Part shown: piece by piece, positions 8,882 to 18,234 of the stretch
How positions within the stretch are numbered: the stretch's first letter is position 1
How the letters are laid out: each line of letters starts with the position of its first letter
Assembly (NCBI GenBank): GCA_016721245.1
Contig: JADKIQ010000005.1
Coordinates: 1-64,000, forward strand
Length of the DNA stretch: 64,000 nt
DNA from: Sphingobacteriales bacterium
Lineage (GTDB): Bacteria > Bacteroidota > Bacteroidia > Chitinophagales > JADIYW01
Direction of reading: 5' to 3'
The notes under the pieces: generated by a model
What the model was told of the DNA's origin: nothing
The model's input: the letters and a program-made list of their open reading frames with translations, nothing else
The model's database searches: none
Made by a program: the position numbers and the translations under genes

Positions 8882-9014
8882 CGTCATTGCGAATGCATTT
8901 GTACAACTTAAGATTATTATTGGATGGTAATTGCATGAAGCAATCTGTTAAATTTCTATTCCAACAGATTGCTTCTTCGTCTGCTCGTACCTCGCAGCCA
9001 AATTCGCAATGACG
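8882..9014. repeat. Palindromic REP/MITE-like element, copy 1
   Basis: Terminal inverted repeats CGTCATTGCGA (8882-8892) and TCGCAATGACG (9004-9014) enclose a second inverted pair, GAAGCAATCTG and CAGATTGCTTC. A related element with the same ends lies at 22943-23051. No open reading frame inside, so non-autonomous. Placed between a hypothetical gene and the guaB promoter. Confidence 0.85.
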
Positions 9015-9100
9015 AATTATCCACGCTCCTAAATCGTATAAAAAAAATTACTCATTATTACTTACAACTTATTACTTTTCATCCTTACTTAAAATATTCG

Positions 9101-9108
9101 TAGGTTTG
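9101..9108 (+). promoter_or_regulatory. Bacteroidota -7 element for guaB
   Basis: TAGGTTTG fits TAnnTTTG exactly and ends three bases before the guaB ATG, so the transcript should have almost no 5' leader. Confidence 0.6.
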
Positions 9109-9111
9109 CAC

Positions 9112-10599
9112 ATGGAAACACTCTCTCATTTTTCTTCCCAACACAAATTTGCAGGCGACGGATTTACATTTGACGATGTATTATTATTACCGGCCTACTC
9201 ACAGGTTTTACCAAGAGAAACAGATATCCGCACAAAGGTAACGCGTAATATCACCATCAATATTCCGATATTATCTGCTGCGATGGACACAGTAACGGAA
9301 TCCAACCTGGCGATTGCGCTGGCACGTGAGGGTGGAATTGGTGTATTGCATAAGAATATGCCGATTGAAGCACAGGCAGCAGAAGTGCGCAAGGTAAAAC
9401 GCTCTGAAAGCGGATTAATTACCGACCCGATTACACTGAGACCGACCGCAAAAGTGGCAGAAGCGTTTGCGCTAATGTCGGAAAACAGAATTGGCGGCAT
9501 TCCGATTACCAACGAGAGCGGTATTTTGGTGGGTATTTTAACCAACCGGGATTTACGTTTTTGCAAAGATGCTTCCATGCTGATTCAGGATTTAATGACG
9601 AAAGACAGACTGATTACGGCGCCTGAAAAAACCACTTTAAAACAAGCGGAAGACATTCTGCACCAATACAGAATTGAAAAACTGCCTATCGTTGACAAAA
9701 ACGACAAACTGGTAGGTTTAATTACGTACAAAGATATTTTGAAAGTAAAAAACTACCCGAATTCTTCCAAAGATGATTCGGGCAGATTACGTGTTGCCGC
9801 GGCTGTGGGCGTTACCACCGATATGATGCAACGCATCGAAGCTTTGGTTAGTGTAGGAGTAGATTTTATTTGCATTGATACGGCGCACGGGCATTCTCAC
9901 GGTGTGTTGACCGCTATCAAAAATGCCAAACAAACTTTCCCTCATCTGGATATTGTAGGCGGTAATGTAGCGACCGGATCGGCTGCAAAAGCACTGGCTG
10001 ATGCCGGTGTGGATGCCGTGAAAGTGGGCGTAGGTCCGGGTTCTATCTGCACCACCCGTGTAGTAGCAGGTGTGGGCGTTCCGCAACTGAGTGCCATTTA
10101 CGACGCTGCTGTTTCTTTGAAAAATACCGGCGTTCCGATTATCGGGGATGGTGGTATTCGCTATACCGGCGATATGGTGAAAGCTTTGGCTGCTGGTGCC
10201 AATACCATTATGGCAGGTTCTTTATTCGCAGGCACAGAAGAAAGTCCGGGCAAAACGGTGATTTTTGAAGGACGAAAATTCAAGACGTACCGTGGAATGG
10301 GAAGTTTGGAAGCGATGCAGGAAGGTTCAAAAGACCGATATTTCCAGGATGTGGAAGAAGATATCAAGAAGTTGGTGCCGGAAGGCATTGTAGGACGCGT
10401 ACCATACAAAGGAACGCTGAGTGAAGTAATTTATCAGTTTATTGGTGGCTTACGTGCCGGTATGGGTTATTGTGGCGCAAAAGATATTCCGACCTTGCAG
10501 GAAACTTCTCAGTTTGTAAAAATCACACAGGCCGGCGTAAACGAAAGCCATCCGCATGATGTGACCATTACGAATGAAGCACCGAATTACAGCAGGTAA
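9112..10599 (+). CDS. guaB: IMP dehydrogenase
   Basis: Oxidises IMP to XMP with NAD+, the committed step of GMP synthesis, in the cytoplasm. The 495-residue product has the family layout: N-terminal barrel start ([13 protein letters not shown]), two CBS domains (residues ~95-215, e.g. [13 protein letters not shown] and [13 protein letters not shown]), barrel return with substrate loop GPGSICTTR holding the catalytic Cys, DGGIRYTGD, and GMGSLEAM in the flap region. Length is normal. ATG at 9112 is preferred to the in-frame TTG at 9106, because that TTG sits inside the -7 promoter element. Own promoter, monocistronic; a hairpin follows the stop. Confidence 0.97.
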   Translation: METLSHFSSQHKFAGDGFTFDDVLLLPAYSQVLPRETDIRTKVTRNITINIPILSAAMDTVTESNLAIALAREGGIGVLHKNMPIEAQAAEVRKVKRSESGLITDPITLRPTAKVAEAFALMSENRIGGIPITNESGILVGILTNRDLRFCKDASMLIQDLMTKDRLITAPEKTTLKQAEDILHQYRIEKLPIVDKNDKLVGLITYKDILKVKNYPNSSKDDSGRLRVAAAVGVTTDMMQRIEALVSVGVDFICIDTAHGHSHGVLTAIKNAKQTFPHLDIVGGNVATGSAAKALADAGVDAVKVGVGPGSICTTRVVAGVGVPQLSAIYDAAVSLKNTGVPIIGDGGIRYTGDMVKALAAGANTIMAGSLFAGTEESPGKTVIFEGRKFKTYRGMGSLEAMQEGSKDRYFQDVEEDIKKLVPEGIVGRVPYKGTLSEVIYQFIGGLRAGMGYCGAKDIPTLQETSQFVKITQAGVNESHPHDVTITNEAPNYSR

Positions 10600-10606
10600 G
10601 AAAAAC

Positions 10607-10628
10607 TGGTTCGTGAGGACACGAACCA
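10607..10628. terminator. Perfect hairpin after guaB, weak T tail
   Basis: TGGTTCGTG (10607-10615), loop AGGA, CACGAACCA (10620-10628). It lies just after the guaB stop and before the convergent DUF2147 gene. There is no T-run on the + side, so terminator function is uncertain; on the reverse strand AGTTTTTCTT follows, which could terminate leftward transcription. Confidence 0.5.
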
Positions 10629-10660
10629 AGGCATTGGAATCTTGTCATTGGATTTCGGTT

Positions 10661-11080
10661 TTACTCCATCACTCGTGTCCAGGTATCTGTTTTTTTCAGA
10701 AATTTCAGGCTGCAGATAAATCCGGTGACATCCAGTGTTCCGTCTTTATTTAGTTTGAATTTACCGCAAAACTCATGGCCTTTTACGTAGGCAATGCCGT
10801 TTTCAAAATAATTGGTAATCGGATTGTACACGGCATCCCAAAGTATCTTTAATCCAACCAGAGGTTTGTTATATTTAGAATCCAGCAAGAGATTGCCATG
10901 TTCATCTTTATCTTCCAGCAACCACACTACTTTACCTTCTATAGTGTTACCATTCTTGTACAACTGTACTTTGCAGTCTTTCTTTCCGGAACACCACACA
11001 CCTAAAACATCAGGCATGGCTTGAGCTTTGCTGTTATGAGCTAAAAATAATACAACGAGTGTAAGAAGGAAGGATTTCAT
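10661..11080 (-). CDS. DUF2147 secreted protein
   Basis: A 139-residue protein with signal peptide (MKSFLLTLVVLFLAHNSKAQA) and the DUF2147 pattern: VLGVWCSGKKDCKVQLYKNG, EGKVVWLL, then GLKILWDAVYN and a closing W. The domain is a small beta-rich extracytoplasmic fold of unknown function, common in Bacteroidota and Proteobacteria. Start ATG at 11080; TATCTTTA upstream on the reverse strand is a one-mismatch -7 element. Convergent with guaB. Confidence 0.85.
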   Translation of the reverse strand: MKSFLLTLVVLFLAHNSKAQAMPDVLGVWCSGKKDCKVQLYKNGNTIEGKVVWLLEDKDEHGNLLLDSKYNKPLVGLKILWDAVYNPITNYFENGIAYVKGHEFCGKFKLNKDGTLDVTGFICSLKFLKKTDTWTRVME

Positions 11081-11124
11081 TATGTTTCAGAATTATTATA
11101 TTCTAAAGATAACCAATATCTTTC

Positions 11125-12762
11125 TTAAATCCAATCTCTTAACTTATCTATCCAGGATTTTTGCGGCGAAAGGTTGATGTCAAAGGAATAGATTTCTCCT
11201 GATTTATTTTTGGAAGTACTACTGATAATGGTATTATTTTTTGTTACCAATCGGAAAGCTATCGGCTCCTTAATTTTTGACATGGTTTCAATGATAAATT
11301 GTGTCGACAATTCTTCGGTAGAAAACAGAATTTCGTTGGGCTTATAGGCTTCCAGAATATCATTCAAATTTTCAATGGAGCCTAAGTTTTTAGGATTTTT
11401 AATACCATTATACAGCGAGATAAATCCGGCATACGTATGCTTCAGGTGCGATTTCTCTATTTGTTCCGAAATAGTATTTGCTTCATTTTCACTTCCGATA
11501 ATAATATACTTTTTATCGTCTTTAATAAAAGAATGCAAGGTGCCTTTCAAGATAAAAAATAAAAATCTGTATGCCGACAACAATACTATATTTATGAAAA
11601 ACCCAATTAAAATAACCCCTCTGGAAGTACGCAGAAAATTGGGAAAAAACGCATAGAGAATAGCAATAATCAGCGTTCCGGAGGTCAGGCCGATTAATAA
11701 ACGCCGCCATTTAGTGTTTTTTGCATACACACCAAAAAACAACATCGCAGCCAGCCATGTTACAATATAAATAGGCATGTTCACGTAAAAGAATGTTGCC
11801 GGAAAAATAACATGCTCACTGATTTTAATGTAATTCTCCCAGATTAATTGCAAAACATACAAATTACCGGCCATCAGCAAAGCATCCAGCAAAGGCATAC
11901 CAAAAGGAGTTAGTATTTTTTGCACCACCGCCAGCAAGGCCCTGAGATAAATGGCTATTTTCAGCAGAAATGTTAATGCTTTTCCGCGTGTACCGCTCAC
12001 ATGTTTATTGGCAAAAATAATCATCGCATTATAAAACACTCTGATGTAATTCAGGCTGCCTTTTTTCGTGCTCTCCCCTTTGAAATGAATAATGGAAGTA
12101 TCCGCAAAATAATAATTTTTAAAGCCTGCTTTCTTTATACAATATGATAAATCTATATCTTCTCCGTACATAAAATAGTCTTCATCCAGCAAACCAACTT
12201 TCTCCAGTACACTTTTACGCAACAGCATGAAAGCCCCACTCAGGACTTCTATTTCATGTGATTGGTTTTTATCTAAAAAAGATAAATGATATTGACCAAA
12301 CGTTTTTGATTTCGGAAAGAGTTTTGACAGCCCGCTCATTTTTGAAAAGGCCGCGCTTGGCGAGGGAAAACCGCGCTTGGATTCAGGAAGGAAATTGCCG
12401 GCCCCATCTACCATCTTCACCCCTAATCCACCGATGCCTGCATCCGCTTCCATCCTACCAACGCATTTCTGCAGCGTATCTTCCTGTATAATGGTATCAG
12501 GATTCAGCAATAAAATAAAATCCCCTTTTGCCAGTTTAATTGCCTGATTGTTCGCTTTGGAAAATCCGGCGTTTTCATTGTTTGCAATCACCTTCACTTC
12601 CGGAAATTTTTGCTCCAGCATTTTCAGCGAATCATCCGATGAATTATTATCTACGACAAAAATCTCATAGTCAAAATTTACACTGGATTTATAAACAGAC
12701 AAAATGGTTTGCTCTAAAAAATAGCGCACATTATAATTTACTATGACAATGCTTAGTTTCAT
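11125..12762 (-). CDS. GT2 glycosyltransferase fused to membrane and Rossmann-like domains
   Basis: Residues 1-~235 are a family-2 glycosyltransferase: MKLSIVIVNYNVRYFLEQT, VVDNNSSDDS, LLNPDTII, LLDEDYFMYGEDIDLSYC, resembling rhamnosyltransferases that act on lipid-linked glycans. Residues ~265-410 hold four or five membrane helices, and ~418-545 look like the nucleotide-binding half of WbaP/WcaJ-type polyprenyl-phosphate sugar transferases (KKYIIIGSENEANTI, NLGSIENLNDILEAYKPNEILFS), but the catalytic transferase domain of that family is absent. Predicted membrane-bound enzyme of surface glycan synthesis. It starts 11 bases after the recR stop, so probably co-transcribed with recR. Donor and acceptor are unknown. 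Confidence 0.85.
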   Translation of the reverse strand: MKLSIVIVNYNVRYFLEQTILSVYKSSVNFDYEIFVVDNNSSDDSLKMLEQKFPEVKVIANNENAGFSKANNQAIKLAKGDFILLLNPDTIIQEDTLQKCVGRMEADAGIGGLGVKMVDGAGNFLPESKRGFPSPSAAFSKMSGLSKLFPKSKTFGQYHLSFLDKNQSHEIEVLSGAFMLLRKSVLEKVGLLDEDYFMYGEDIDLSYCIKKAGFKNYYFADTSIIHFKGESTKKGSLNYIRVFYNAMIIFANKHVSGTRGKALTFLLKIAIYLRALLAVVQKILTPFGMPLLDALLMAGNLYVLQLIWENYIKISEHVIFPATFFYVNMPIYIVTWLAAMLFFGVYAKNTKWRRLLIGLTSGTLIIAILYAFFPNFLRTSRGVILIGFFINIVLLSAYRFLFFILKGTLHSFIKDDKKYIIIGSENEANTISEQIEKSHLKHTYAGFISLYNGIKNPKNLGSIENLNDILEAYKPNEILFSTEELSTQFIIETMSKIKEPIAFRLVTKNNTIISSTSKNKSGEIYSFDINLSPQKSWIDKLRDWI

Positions 12763-12773
12763 TATTTATTACG

Positions 12774-13391
12774 CTATTTGCTCAAATAATTTTCATACGG
12801 CAATCTGGATTGTATAGAACGTGCGAGTGTGATTTCATCTACATATTCCAGCTCGCCGCCGAAAGCGATACCGCGGGCGATGGAAGTGATTTTTAATTCG
12901 TATTTCGACAACATTTTTGACAGATAGAAAATAGTTGTATCTCCGTCTATAGTTGGATTTAAGGCCATAATGATTTCCTTAACAGTTCCTTCTTCCACTC
13001 TTTTCAGCAGGCTTTGTATATTCAATTGCTCCGGACCTATGCCATCCATGGGTGAAATCAATCCTTCCAGCACGTGGTACAAGCCGTTGTAATGTCGGGT
13101 ATTTTCAATGGCGATAATGTCACGGAAATTTTCCACCACACACACCACACTTTTATCGCGATACGAATTTGTACAAATACTGCAGATATCTTCATCGGAC
13201 ACATTATGACAGGTTTTACAGAATTTTATTTCCGTTCGCATTTTCAAAATAGCTTCCGATAAATTTTTGGTTCCTGCCGGCTCCTGCTGCAACAAATGCA
13301 TCACTAAACGCAAAGCTGTCTTTTTACCGATACCCGGCAAAGTAGCAAAGGCATTTACTGCATCTTCAATTAATTTAGATGGAAATTGCAT
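12774..13391 (-). CDS. recR: Recombination mediator RecR
   Basis: RecR works with RecF/RecO to load RecA at gaps. The 205-residue product has the helix-hairpin-helix start (DAVNAFATLPGIGKKTALRL), a four-Cys zinc finger (CKTCHNVSDEDICSIC), and a Toprim domain (VVCVVENFRDIIAIENT, LNPTIDGDTTIFYL), ending with TSIARGIAFGGELEYVDE. Length is normal. TATCTTTA just upstream on the reverse strand is a near -7 element. The glycosyltransferase gene follows after 11 bases. Confidence 0.96.
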   Translation of the reverse strand: MQFPSKLIEDAVNAFATLPGIGKKTALRLVMHLLQQEPAGTKNLSEAILKMRTEIKFCKTCHNVSDEDICSICTNSYRDKSVVCVVENFRDIIAIENTRHYNGLYHVLEGLISPMDGIGPEQLNIQSLLKRVEEGTVKEIIMALNPTIDGDTTIFYLSKMLSKYELKITSIARGIAFGGELEYVDEITLARSIQSRLPYENYLSK

Positions 13392-13400
13392 GGCCTAAAG

Positions 13401-13428
13401 ATAGTCAATAGTCAATAGTCAATAGACA
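13401..13428. repeat. 7-bp tandem repeat
   Basis: ATAGTCA occurs three times in a row (13401-13421) and is followed by the variant ATAGACA. It lies between the divergent recR and symporter starts, in an AT-rich 151-bp spacer. Confidence 0.8.
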
Positions 13429-13542
13429 TTAGTGGATAGTTTTTTTATCTGCATTTGGATTATCTGGTTACTTTTAGGATGAATAATTAAAACTTAGTTA
13501 TTGATTTTTGCACTTAATAATACTCATCCCTAAAACAAAGAA

Positions 13543-15027
13543 ATGTCGCCGATAATAATTTCCATTAGTCTGATAGCCTATTTTATCTTTTTATTTGTCA
13601 TTGCCTGGTACACTTCCAGAAATGCCACCAATGACGGATTTTTCAGAGGAAGTAAAGCGTCTCCGTGGTACATTGTTGCCTATGGTATGATTGGCACTTC
13701 GCTTTCGGGTGTAACTTTTATTTCCGTTCCGGGCAAAGTGGGCACTGCACATTTCGCTTATTTTCAGGTCGTAATCGGCTATCTCATCGGTTATTTTGTG
13801 GTGGCTATGGTTTTACTGCCTTTATATTACAAACTTAACTTAACGTCTATTTACACCTATCTGCAAAAACGCTTTGGCAACACTACATATAAAACAGGTG
13901 CCGGCTTTTTTATTCTATCCAGAACGCTGGGTGCTACCTTACGTTTGTTTTTAGTAATTAATGTTTTGCAGATTTTTTTATTACCGGAAGGTCTTGGATT
14001 TTTCACGATTGCAGCCTTTGTTATTCTGGTGATGATTTTACTGTACACCTTCAAAGGCGGCGTAAAATCTATTGTCTGGACAGATATGCTGCAAACCACT
14101 TTTATGCTGCTGGCATTGGTAACCTGTGTGTGGTTTATCAAAAATGAATTGCATTTATCATTTGGAGGACTTATTGGTTCGTTAAAAGAAAAAGGGTACA
14201 CAGAGATTTTTATGACCGACTGGCTGAAAGGTAATTTCTTTATCAAACAAATCATCGGCGGTATGTTTATCACCATTTCCATGACAGGTTTAGATCAGGA
14301 AATGATGCAGAAAAACATCAGCTGCAAAAATTTAGGCGAAGCGCAAAAAAACATGATCACCTTCAGTTTTATTTTACTTGTAGTAAATCTGATTTTCCTT
14401 GTACTCGGCGGTGTTTTATATTTATATGCCGAAGCTAAAGCAATTGAAATTCCTGCTTTGACAGATAATTTATTTCCGGTTATTGCTTTGCATTATTTAC
14501 CCGGATTTATCGCCATTATCTTTGTAATTGGACTGATTTCTGCTTTATTTCCGAGTGCGGACGGTGCATTAACGGCATTGACATCTTCTATCTGCATAGA
14601 CATTCTGGGCATCAATGATAAAAAAGAACTGAGCGAACAGCAACGCACCAAAACCCGCTTAACTGTACATTTTATTATGGCATTTGTCTTCTTATTATTT
14701 GTCATCGGATTTAAGATTTTGAATAAAGCAGCCATCATCGATTTATTACTGAAAATTGCCGGATATACGTATGGCCCCTTATTGGGTTTATTCATGTTTG
14801 GAATCTTAACCAAACGAAAAATCAACGACAGTTTATCCCCTGTCATTTGTCTGATTGCGCCGGTCATTTGTTTTGTAGCAGACAAAAACTCGGATAAATT
14901 ATTTACGGGATTTTCATTCGGTCCGGAGATGTTATTATGGAACGGCTTGCTCACTTTTGTCGGTTTATATATCATCAGCAAACCCGCCACGGAGGTTTCA
15001 GCGCTTGATACTGAACTGAATAGGTAA
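13543..15027 (+). CDS. Sodium:solute symporter (SSS family)
   Basis: A 494-residue membrane protein with about 13 helices. GMIGTSLSGVTFISVPGKVG near residue 50, then the VTFISVPG and DMLQTTFML segments and GLISALFPSADGALTALTSS near residue 330 fit the Na+/solute symporter fold (LeuT-like), in which the conserved Ser and Ala of the later helix shape the sodium site. The substrate (sugar, proline, sialate or other) cannot be read from sequence. Start ATG at 13543. It ends 60 bases before the -7 element region of the LOG gene, so probably a separate transcript. Confidence 0.9.
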   Translation: MSPIIISISLIAYFIFLFVIAWYTSRNATNDGFFRGSKASPWYIVAYGMIGTSLSGVTFISVPGKVGTAHFAYFQVVIGYLIGYFVVAMVLLPLYYKLNLTSIYTYLQKRFGNTTYKTGAGFFILSRTLGATLRLFLVINVLQIFLLPEGLGFFTIAAFVILVMILLYTFKGGVKSIVWTDMLQTTFMLLALVTCVWFIKNELHLSFGGLIGSLKEKGYTEIFMTDWLKGNFFIKQIIGGMFITISMTGLDQEMMQKNISCKNLGEAQKNMITFSFILLVVNLIFLVLGGVLYLYAEAKAIEIPALTDNLFPVIALHYLPGFIAIIFVIGLISALFPSADGALTALTSSICIDILGINDKKELSEQQRTKTRLTVHFIMAFVFLLFVIGFKILNKAAIIDLLLKIAGYTYGPLLGLFMFGILTKRKINDSLSPVICLIAPVICFVADKNSDKLFTGFSFGPEMLLWNGLLTFVGLYIISKPATEVSALDTELNR

Positions 15028-15045
15028 AAAACTAAGAATTATTTC

Positions 15046-15053
15046 TATCTTTG
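15046..15053 (+). promoter_or_regulatory. Bacteroidota -7 element for the LOG gene
   Basis: TATCTTTG matches TAnnTTTG exactly, 35-53 bases before the possible starts of the LOG-family gene. Confidence 0.5.
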
Positions 15054-15105
15054 CAAGTCCGACTTTTCGGAGATATGTATTAGTAAATTGAAAAATCAAG
15101 AAAGT

Positions 15106-15819
15106 ATGTCATTAGAAGATTTTAAGAAAAAGAGGCCCTTCAAACAAAGAAACTGGACACAGGTAAATGCTTCCAACAGCTGGAGCATGTTTCGCATCAT
15201 GAGTGAGTTCGTGGATGCATATGATAAGATGGATAAAATTGGTCCGTGTATTTCCATTTTCGGTTCTGCGCGTACCAAGCCGGATAATCCATATTACCAG
15301 TTGGCCGTTAAGGTTGCAGAACGTTTATCTGAAGAAGGCTATGGTGTAATTACAGGTGGCGGTCCCGGCATTATGGAAGCGGGAAATTTAGGTGCACAAA
15401 ATAAAGATGGAAAATCCGTGGGCTTAAATATCGAGTTGCCGTTTGAGCAGGGACATAATCCGTATATCGACAGCGATAAATTGATTTCGCATCATTACTT
15501 TTTCGTACGAAAAGTGGTATTTGTTAAATATGCACAGGGCTTCGTTTATCTTCCGGGTGGATTTGGTACGTTTGATGAGTTATTTGAAGTAATGACTTTA
15601 GTTCAAACTAAAAAAATTGACAGAGTTCCAATCGTGTTAATGGGCACCTCTTTCTGGGCAGGCATGCTGGAATGGATGAAAACGGAAGTGTTAAACAACC
15701 AACACAATATTGGTGAAAATGATTTTGATTTGTTTTTAGTAACGGATGACGTGGAAGAGGCTATCACTTACATCAACACCTTCTACACTGAACATGATTT
15801 AGCACCGAATTTCTCTTAA
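15106..15819 (+). CDS. LOG-family protein (TIGR00730, cytokinin-riboside phosphoribohydrolase fold)
   Basis: The Rossmann-type product carries the family signature YLPGGFGTFDELFEVMT and VITGGGPGIMEAGNLGA; ISIFGSARTKPDNPYYQLA opens the fold. Members cleave the N-glycosidic bond of nucleoside monophosphates; some are called lysine decarboxylase-like by old annotation, which the PGGxGTxxE motif argues against. Start: ATG at 15106 (MSLEDFKKKRPFKQ) is preferred; an in-frame TTG at 15088 would add six residues. About 237 residues. A strong bidirectional terminator follows. Confidence 0.92.
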   Translation: MSLEDFKKKRPFKQRNWTQVNASNSWSMFRIMSEFVDAYDKMDKIGPCISIFGSARTKPDNPYYQLAVKVAERLSEEGYGVITGGGPGIMEAGNLGAQNKDGKSVGLNIELPFEQGHNPYIDSDKLISHHYFFVRKVVFVKYAQGFVYLPGGFGTFDELFEVMTLVQTKKIDRVPIVLMGTSFWAGMLEWMKTEVLNNQHNIGENDFDLFLVTDDVEEAITYINTFYTEHDLAPNFS

Positions 15820-15841
15820 CAGAAATTGCTTAATAATTTAT

Positions 15842-15876
15842 AAGGTCTGTATGCATTAGTGTACAGACCTTTTTTA
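15842..15876. terminator. Intrinsic terminator between convergent genes
   Basis: AAGGTCTGTA (15842-15851) pairs with TACAGACCTT (15862-15871), ten perfect pairs, followed by T's to 15875. The tail overlaps the stop codon of the convergent gene at 15874. Confidence 0.85.
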
Positions 15877-17268
15877 TTTTTCCATACCTTTTAATGCTTT
15901 ATTAAACCAGTCTATATCCGGCGTTGACGCGTCAAATTCAAATCCACTAAAGCTTTCAGGCTTTTTATAAATATCCATCAAAGTGGTTAGCGCCTTGCTC
16001 ACGTTGATAAAATACGTCTGATGATATCCGATATTTGGTTTTCGCCTTACGTAATTTTTAAAAGCTTTTAATGTTACGGCAAACGCACTGATATCCTTGG
16101 CCTCGAAATAAATTTTCATCGTAAGATATTTCGCATTCAGGTTCCAGAGTATATCTTTAAACTCATTGGTTAGCAATATTCGCAGTGCTTTCTGATGCTG
16201 GTCTTTAGAATAAAATACTTTTGCATTATTAAAGTCTACTGTGTTTTGCCTGTATTCCTTATCAATGTACTTTGCATAATCCTGTATAAACTTTTCTGTT
16301 TTTGCAAACTCTTTCAGTTTAATTCCCAGCGTCACCACATTTGTAAAACTAAACCGGCTGATTTCATGATGCTCCAGCAGATAGCCGTTTTGTATGGAAT
16401 ATATATATAATTCAAAAGCCTGCTGTGTATATTCTGTAAGATTTTGGTTGGATTTTTTTACGCAAAAATTAATAGCCAGCAAATACAAATCCTTTAGATC
16501 CTGTGAGGTAAAATGGGTATTATTTGCCTTCAAATCTTTAATGAATGTTTTGAATGCCTTTTCATCTTCATCTTTCACCACCAGATAAATATTGTAATAA
16601 ATACGAACGGCTGTGTCTTTTAAGAAAACAGGATTTTCAAGCAAAGCCAGTGTTGCATTCAGCAAGTGGTTTTCAATTTTTGATTCGGAAATCTTCTGCA
16701 AAGACTGAATAATACAGGCGTATTTCAGTGTTTCAATAATTGAAAATAAAGTAGCATGATCTATTACTTCCTGCAGATTAAAAACATTGCTTCTGTTATT
16801 TCTGGATTTAACCTGATAAAACAATGCATTAATATGGTACTGATGGAGATGATAGGTTGCATTTCTCAGTTTCGTTTTTTCCATCAATTCCACACCCTCT
16901 TCTACAGCTTGTCCGGCAAATTTATATAATTCTCTTTCCGCATAGTATTGTGTGAGAAGCTGCTTGCTAAGCGATGGTTGCTGCACCACACTGTTATAAA
17001 CGATAAAATTTTCAATAATTTCTGTGGTCATCCACAACAAATGCCGAATCCTTAAATCGTGGTAAGGTGTATTTGGATACAGATAATCATGTGCCTTTTC
17101 CTTAGAAATAGTCCTCTCTGTAAGTGAACTGCGGGTATCAATAAATTCAAAAAATGAAACTATGTCTTCATTTTTATTGACAAATTCAGATTTAATCCAT
17201 TTACGTAATTTGCGTCTTTCTTCATCCGAAAACATTGAAAATAAGCGTATTAATTTGGAATCATACAT
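15874..17268 (-). CDS. Uncharacterised helical protein, module copy 1
   Basis: A 464-residue cytoplasmic protein with no signal or membrane segment, predicted almost wholly alpha-helical (TPR-like in feel). The N-terminus, MYDSKLIRLFSMFSDEERRK then LRKWIKSEFVNKNEDIV, and YPNTPYHDLRIRHLLWMTTE are shared nearly word for word with the gene at 18235-19665; so is the C-terminus (KALTTLMDIYKKPESF, TPDIDWF). I recognise the layout from an uncharacterised Bacteroidota family that begins near an SPYFN-like segment, but no function is known to me. It is divergent from the lipoprotein gene at 17384 across 115 bases, and the same pair is repeated next door. Confidence 0.8.
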   Translation of the reverse strand: MYDSKLIRLFSMFSDEERRKLRKWIKSEFVNKNEDIVSFFEFIDTRSSLTERTISKEKAHDYLYPNTPYHDLRIRHLLWMTTEIIENFIVYNSVVQQPSLSKQLLTQYYAERELYKFAGQAVEEGVELMEKTKLRNATYHLHQYHINALFYQVKSRNNRSNVFNLQEVIDHATLFSIIETLKYACIIQSLQKISESKIENHLLNATLALLENPVFLKDTAVRIYYNIYLVVKDEDEKAFKTFIKDLKANNTHFTSQDLKDLYLLAINFCVKKSNQNLTEYTQQAFELYIYSIQNGYLLEHHEISRFSFTNVVTLGIKLKEFAKTEKFIQDYAKYIDKEYRQNTVDFNNAKVFYSKDQHQKALRILLTNEFKDILWNLNAKYLTMKIYFEAKDISAFAVTLKAFKNYVRRKPNIGYHQTYFINVSKALTTLMDIYKKPESFSGFEFDASTPDIDWFNKALKGMEK

Positions 17269-17383
17269 AATTTACTAAATTAAATAGTTGCTGTTTTTAA
17301 TGACATACCCTAAAATTTATACTGGAAAGTTAACAAAAAAAGGATAATATTTGATATTGAACTAAGAAAAAACAATTTTTACC

Positions 17384-18202
17384 ATGATGCACCGCATTCA
17401 AAGTCAGTTTGGGATATTAGCCATGGCGCTTATTTTTATGATAAGTTGCTCTAAGCCTGTAGTGGTAGAAGAAAAAATTAAACAGTCAAATTTTGTGTAT
17501 GAGGACAACGTAAATGGCCGCATCCCGCCGCCGAATAATGTTATCGAATCTACTAATTTTTACTATAATGAAAATGGCACACTGAGTAGTGCAACCGTTT
17601 ATGACGATACAACCGCATCTGCTCATCTACTGAAAGAAATAAATGTGACTTATGCCAATAATAAGATTGTTCTGAATACTTTCTTAGATACCATTGGAAA
17701 CGTTACATACACCATTTCTTTTAACGACAAGAAACAGGTGTTATCCGCCACCCTACCGGACAGCAGCGGTTTGTACCTCAGTTATTTTAACGACAGAATT
17801 TCAAGCATAAAAATATTGCCGAGCGGAGATGAATACCTGAGTTTTATTTATGACGACAACGACAATCTTTTACAATATGATTTGAAAGTTAGCGGATTTG
17901 TAATCGGCAGAGCTGTTTTAGAATATAACAATGACCTTATAAGCAATGAATTTGACAGCCGGTTTTTTACAAAAGACATCAAATTCATTTATCTCGGCGG
18001 ACTCGACCTGATGACAAAACTGGGCTTAAACTATGGGAAAAGCACTCAGAATAAACTGATCAAACGCACCGAGATTAATTTACTGTCGGGGCAAGTGGCG
18101 GAGCTGTATAATTACGGATACACTCTAAACAACAGCAGCGATATCGCAAAAAGAAACATTCGCTTCAGTACAGATACACTGTTTTATCAATTCAAATATT
18201 AA
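17384..18202 (+). CDS. Hypothetical lipoprotein, module copy 1
   Basis: ATG at 17384 (a second ATG follows at once) opens MMHRIQSQFGILAMALIFM and ISC, a lipoprotein signal. The mature part is beta-rich with short repeats of the YY/N type (STNFYYNENGTLSSA, FIYDDNDNLLQYDL), reminiscent of YD-repeat strands. It is paralogous to the gene at 19793-20644: EDNVNG, TNFYYN, LGLNYGKS and the closing FQFKY or YQYRY motifs match in order. Probably an outer-membrane or periplasmic anchored protein; function unknown. Divergent from the helical-protein gene. Confidence 0.8.
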   Translation: MMHRIQSQFGILAMALIFMISCSKPVVVEEKIKQSNFVYEDNVNGRIPPPNNVIESTNFYYNENGTLSSATVYDDTTASAHLLKEINVTYANNKIVLNTFLDTIGNVTYTISFNDKKQVLSATLPDSSGLYLSYFNDRISSIKILPSGDEYLSFIYDDNDNLLQYDLKVSGFVIGRAVLEYNNDLISNEFDSRFFTKDIKFIYLGGLDLMTKLGLNYGKSTQNKLIKRTEINLLSGQVAELYNYGYTLNNSSDIAKRNIRFSTDTLFYQFKY

Positions 18203-18234
18203 AATACAAAAATCTATTTTTTATTCTTAGTTCA

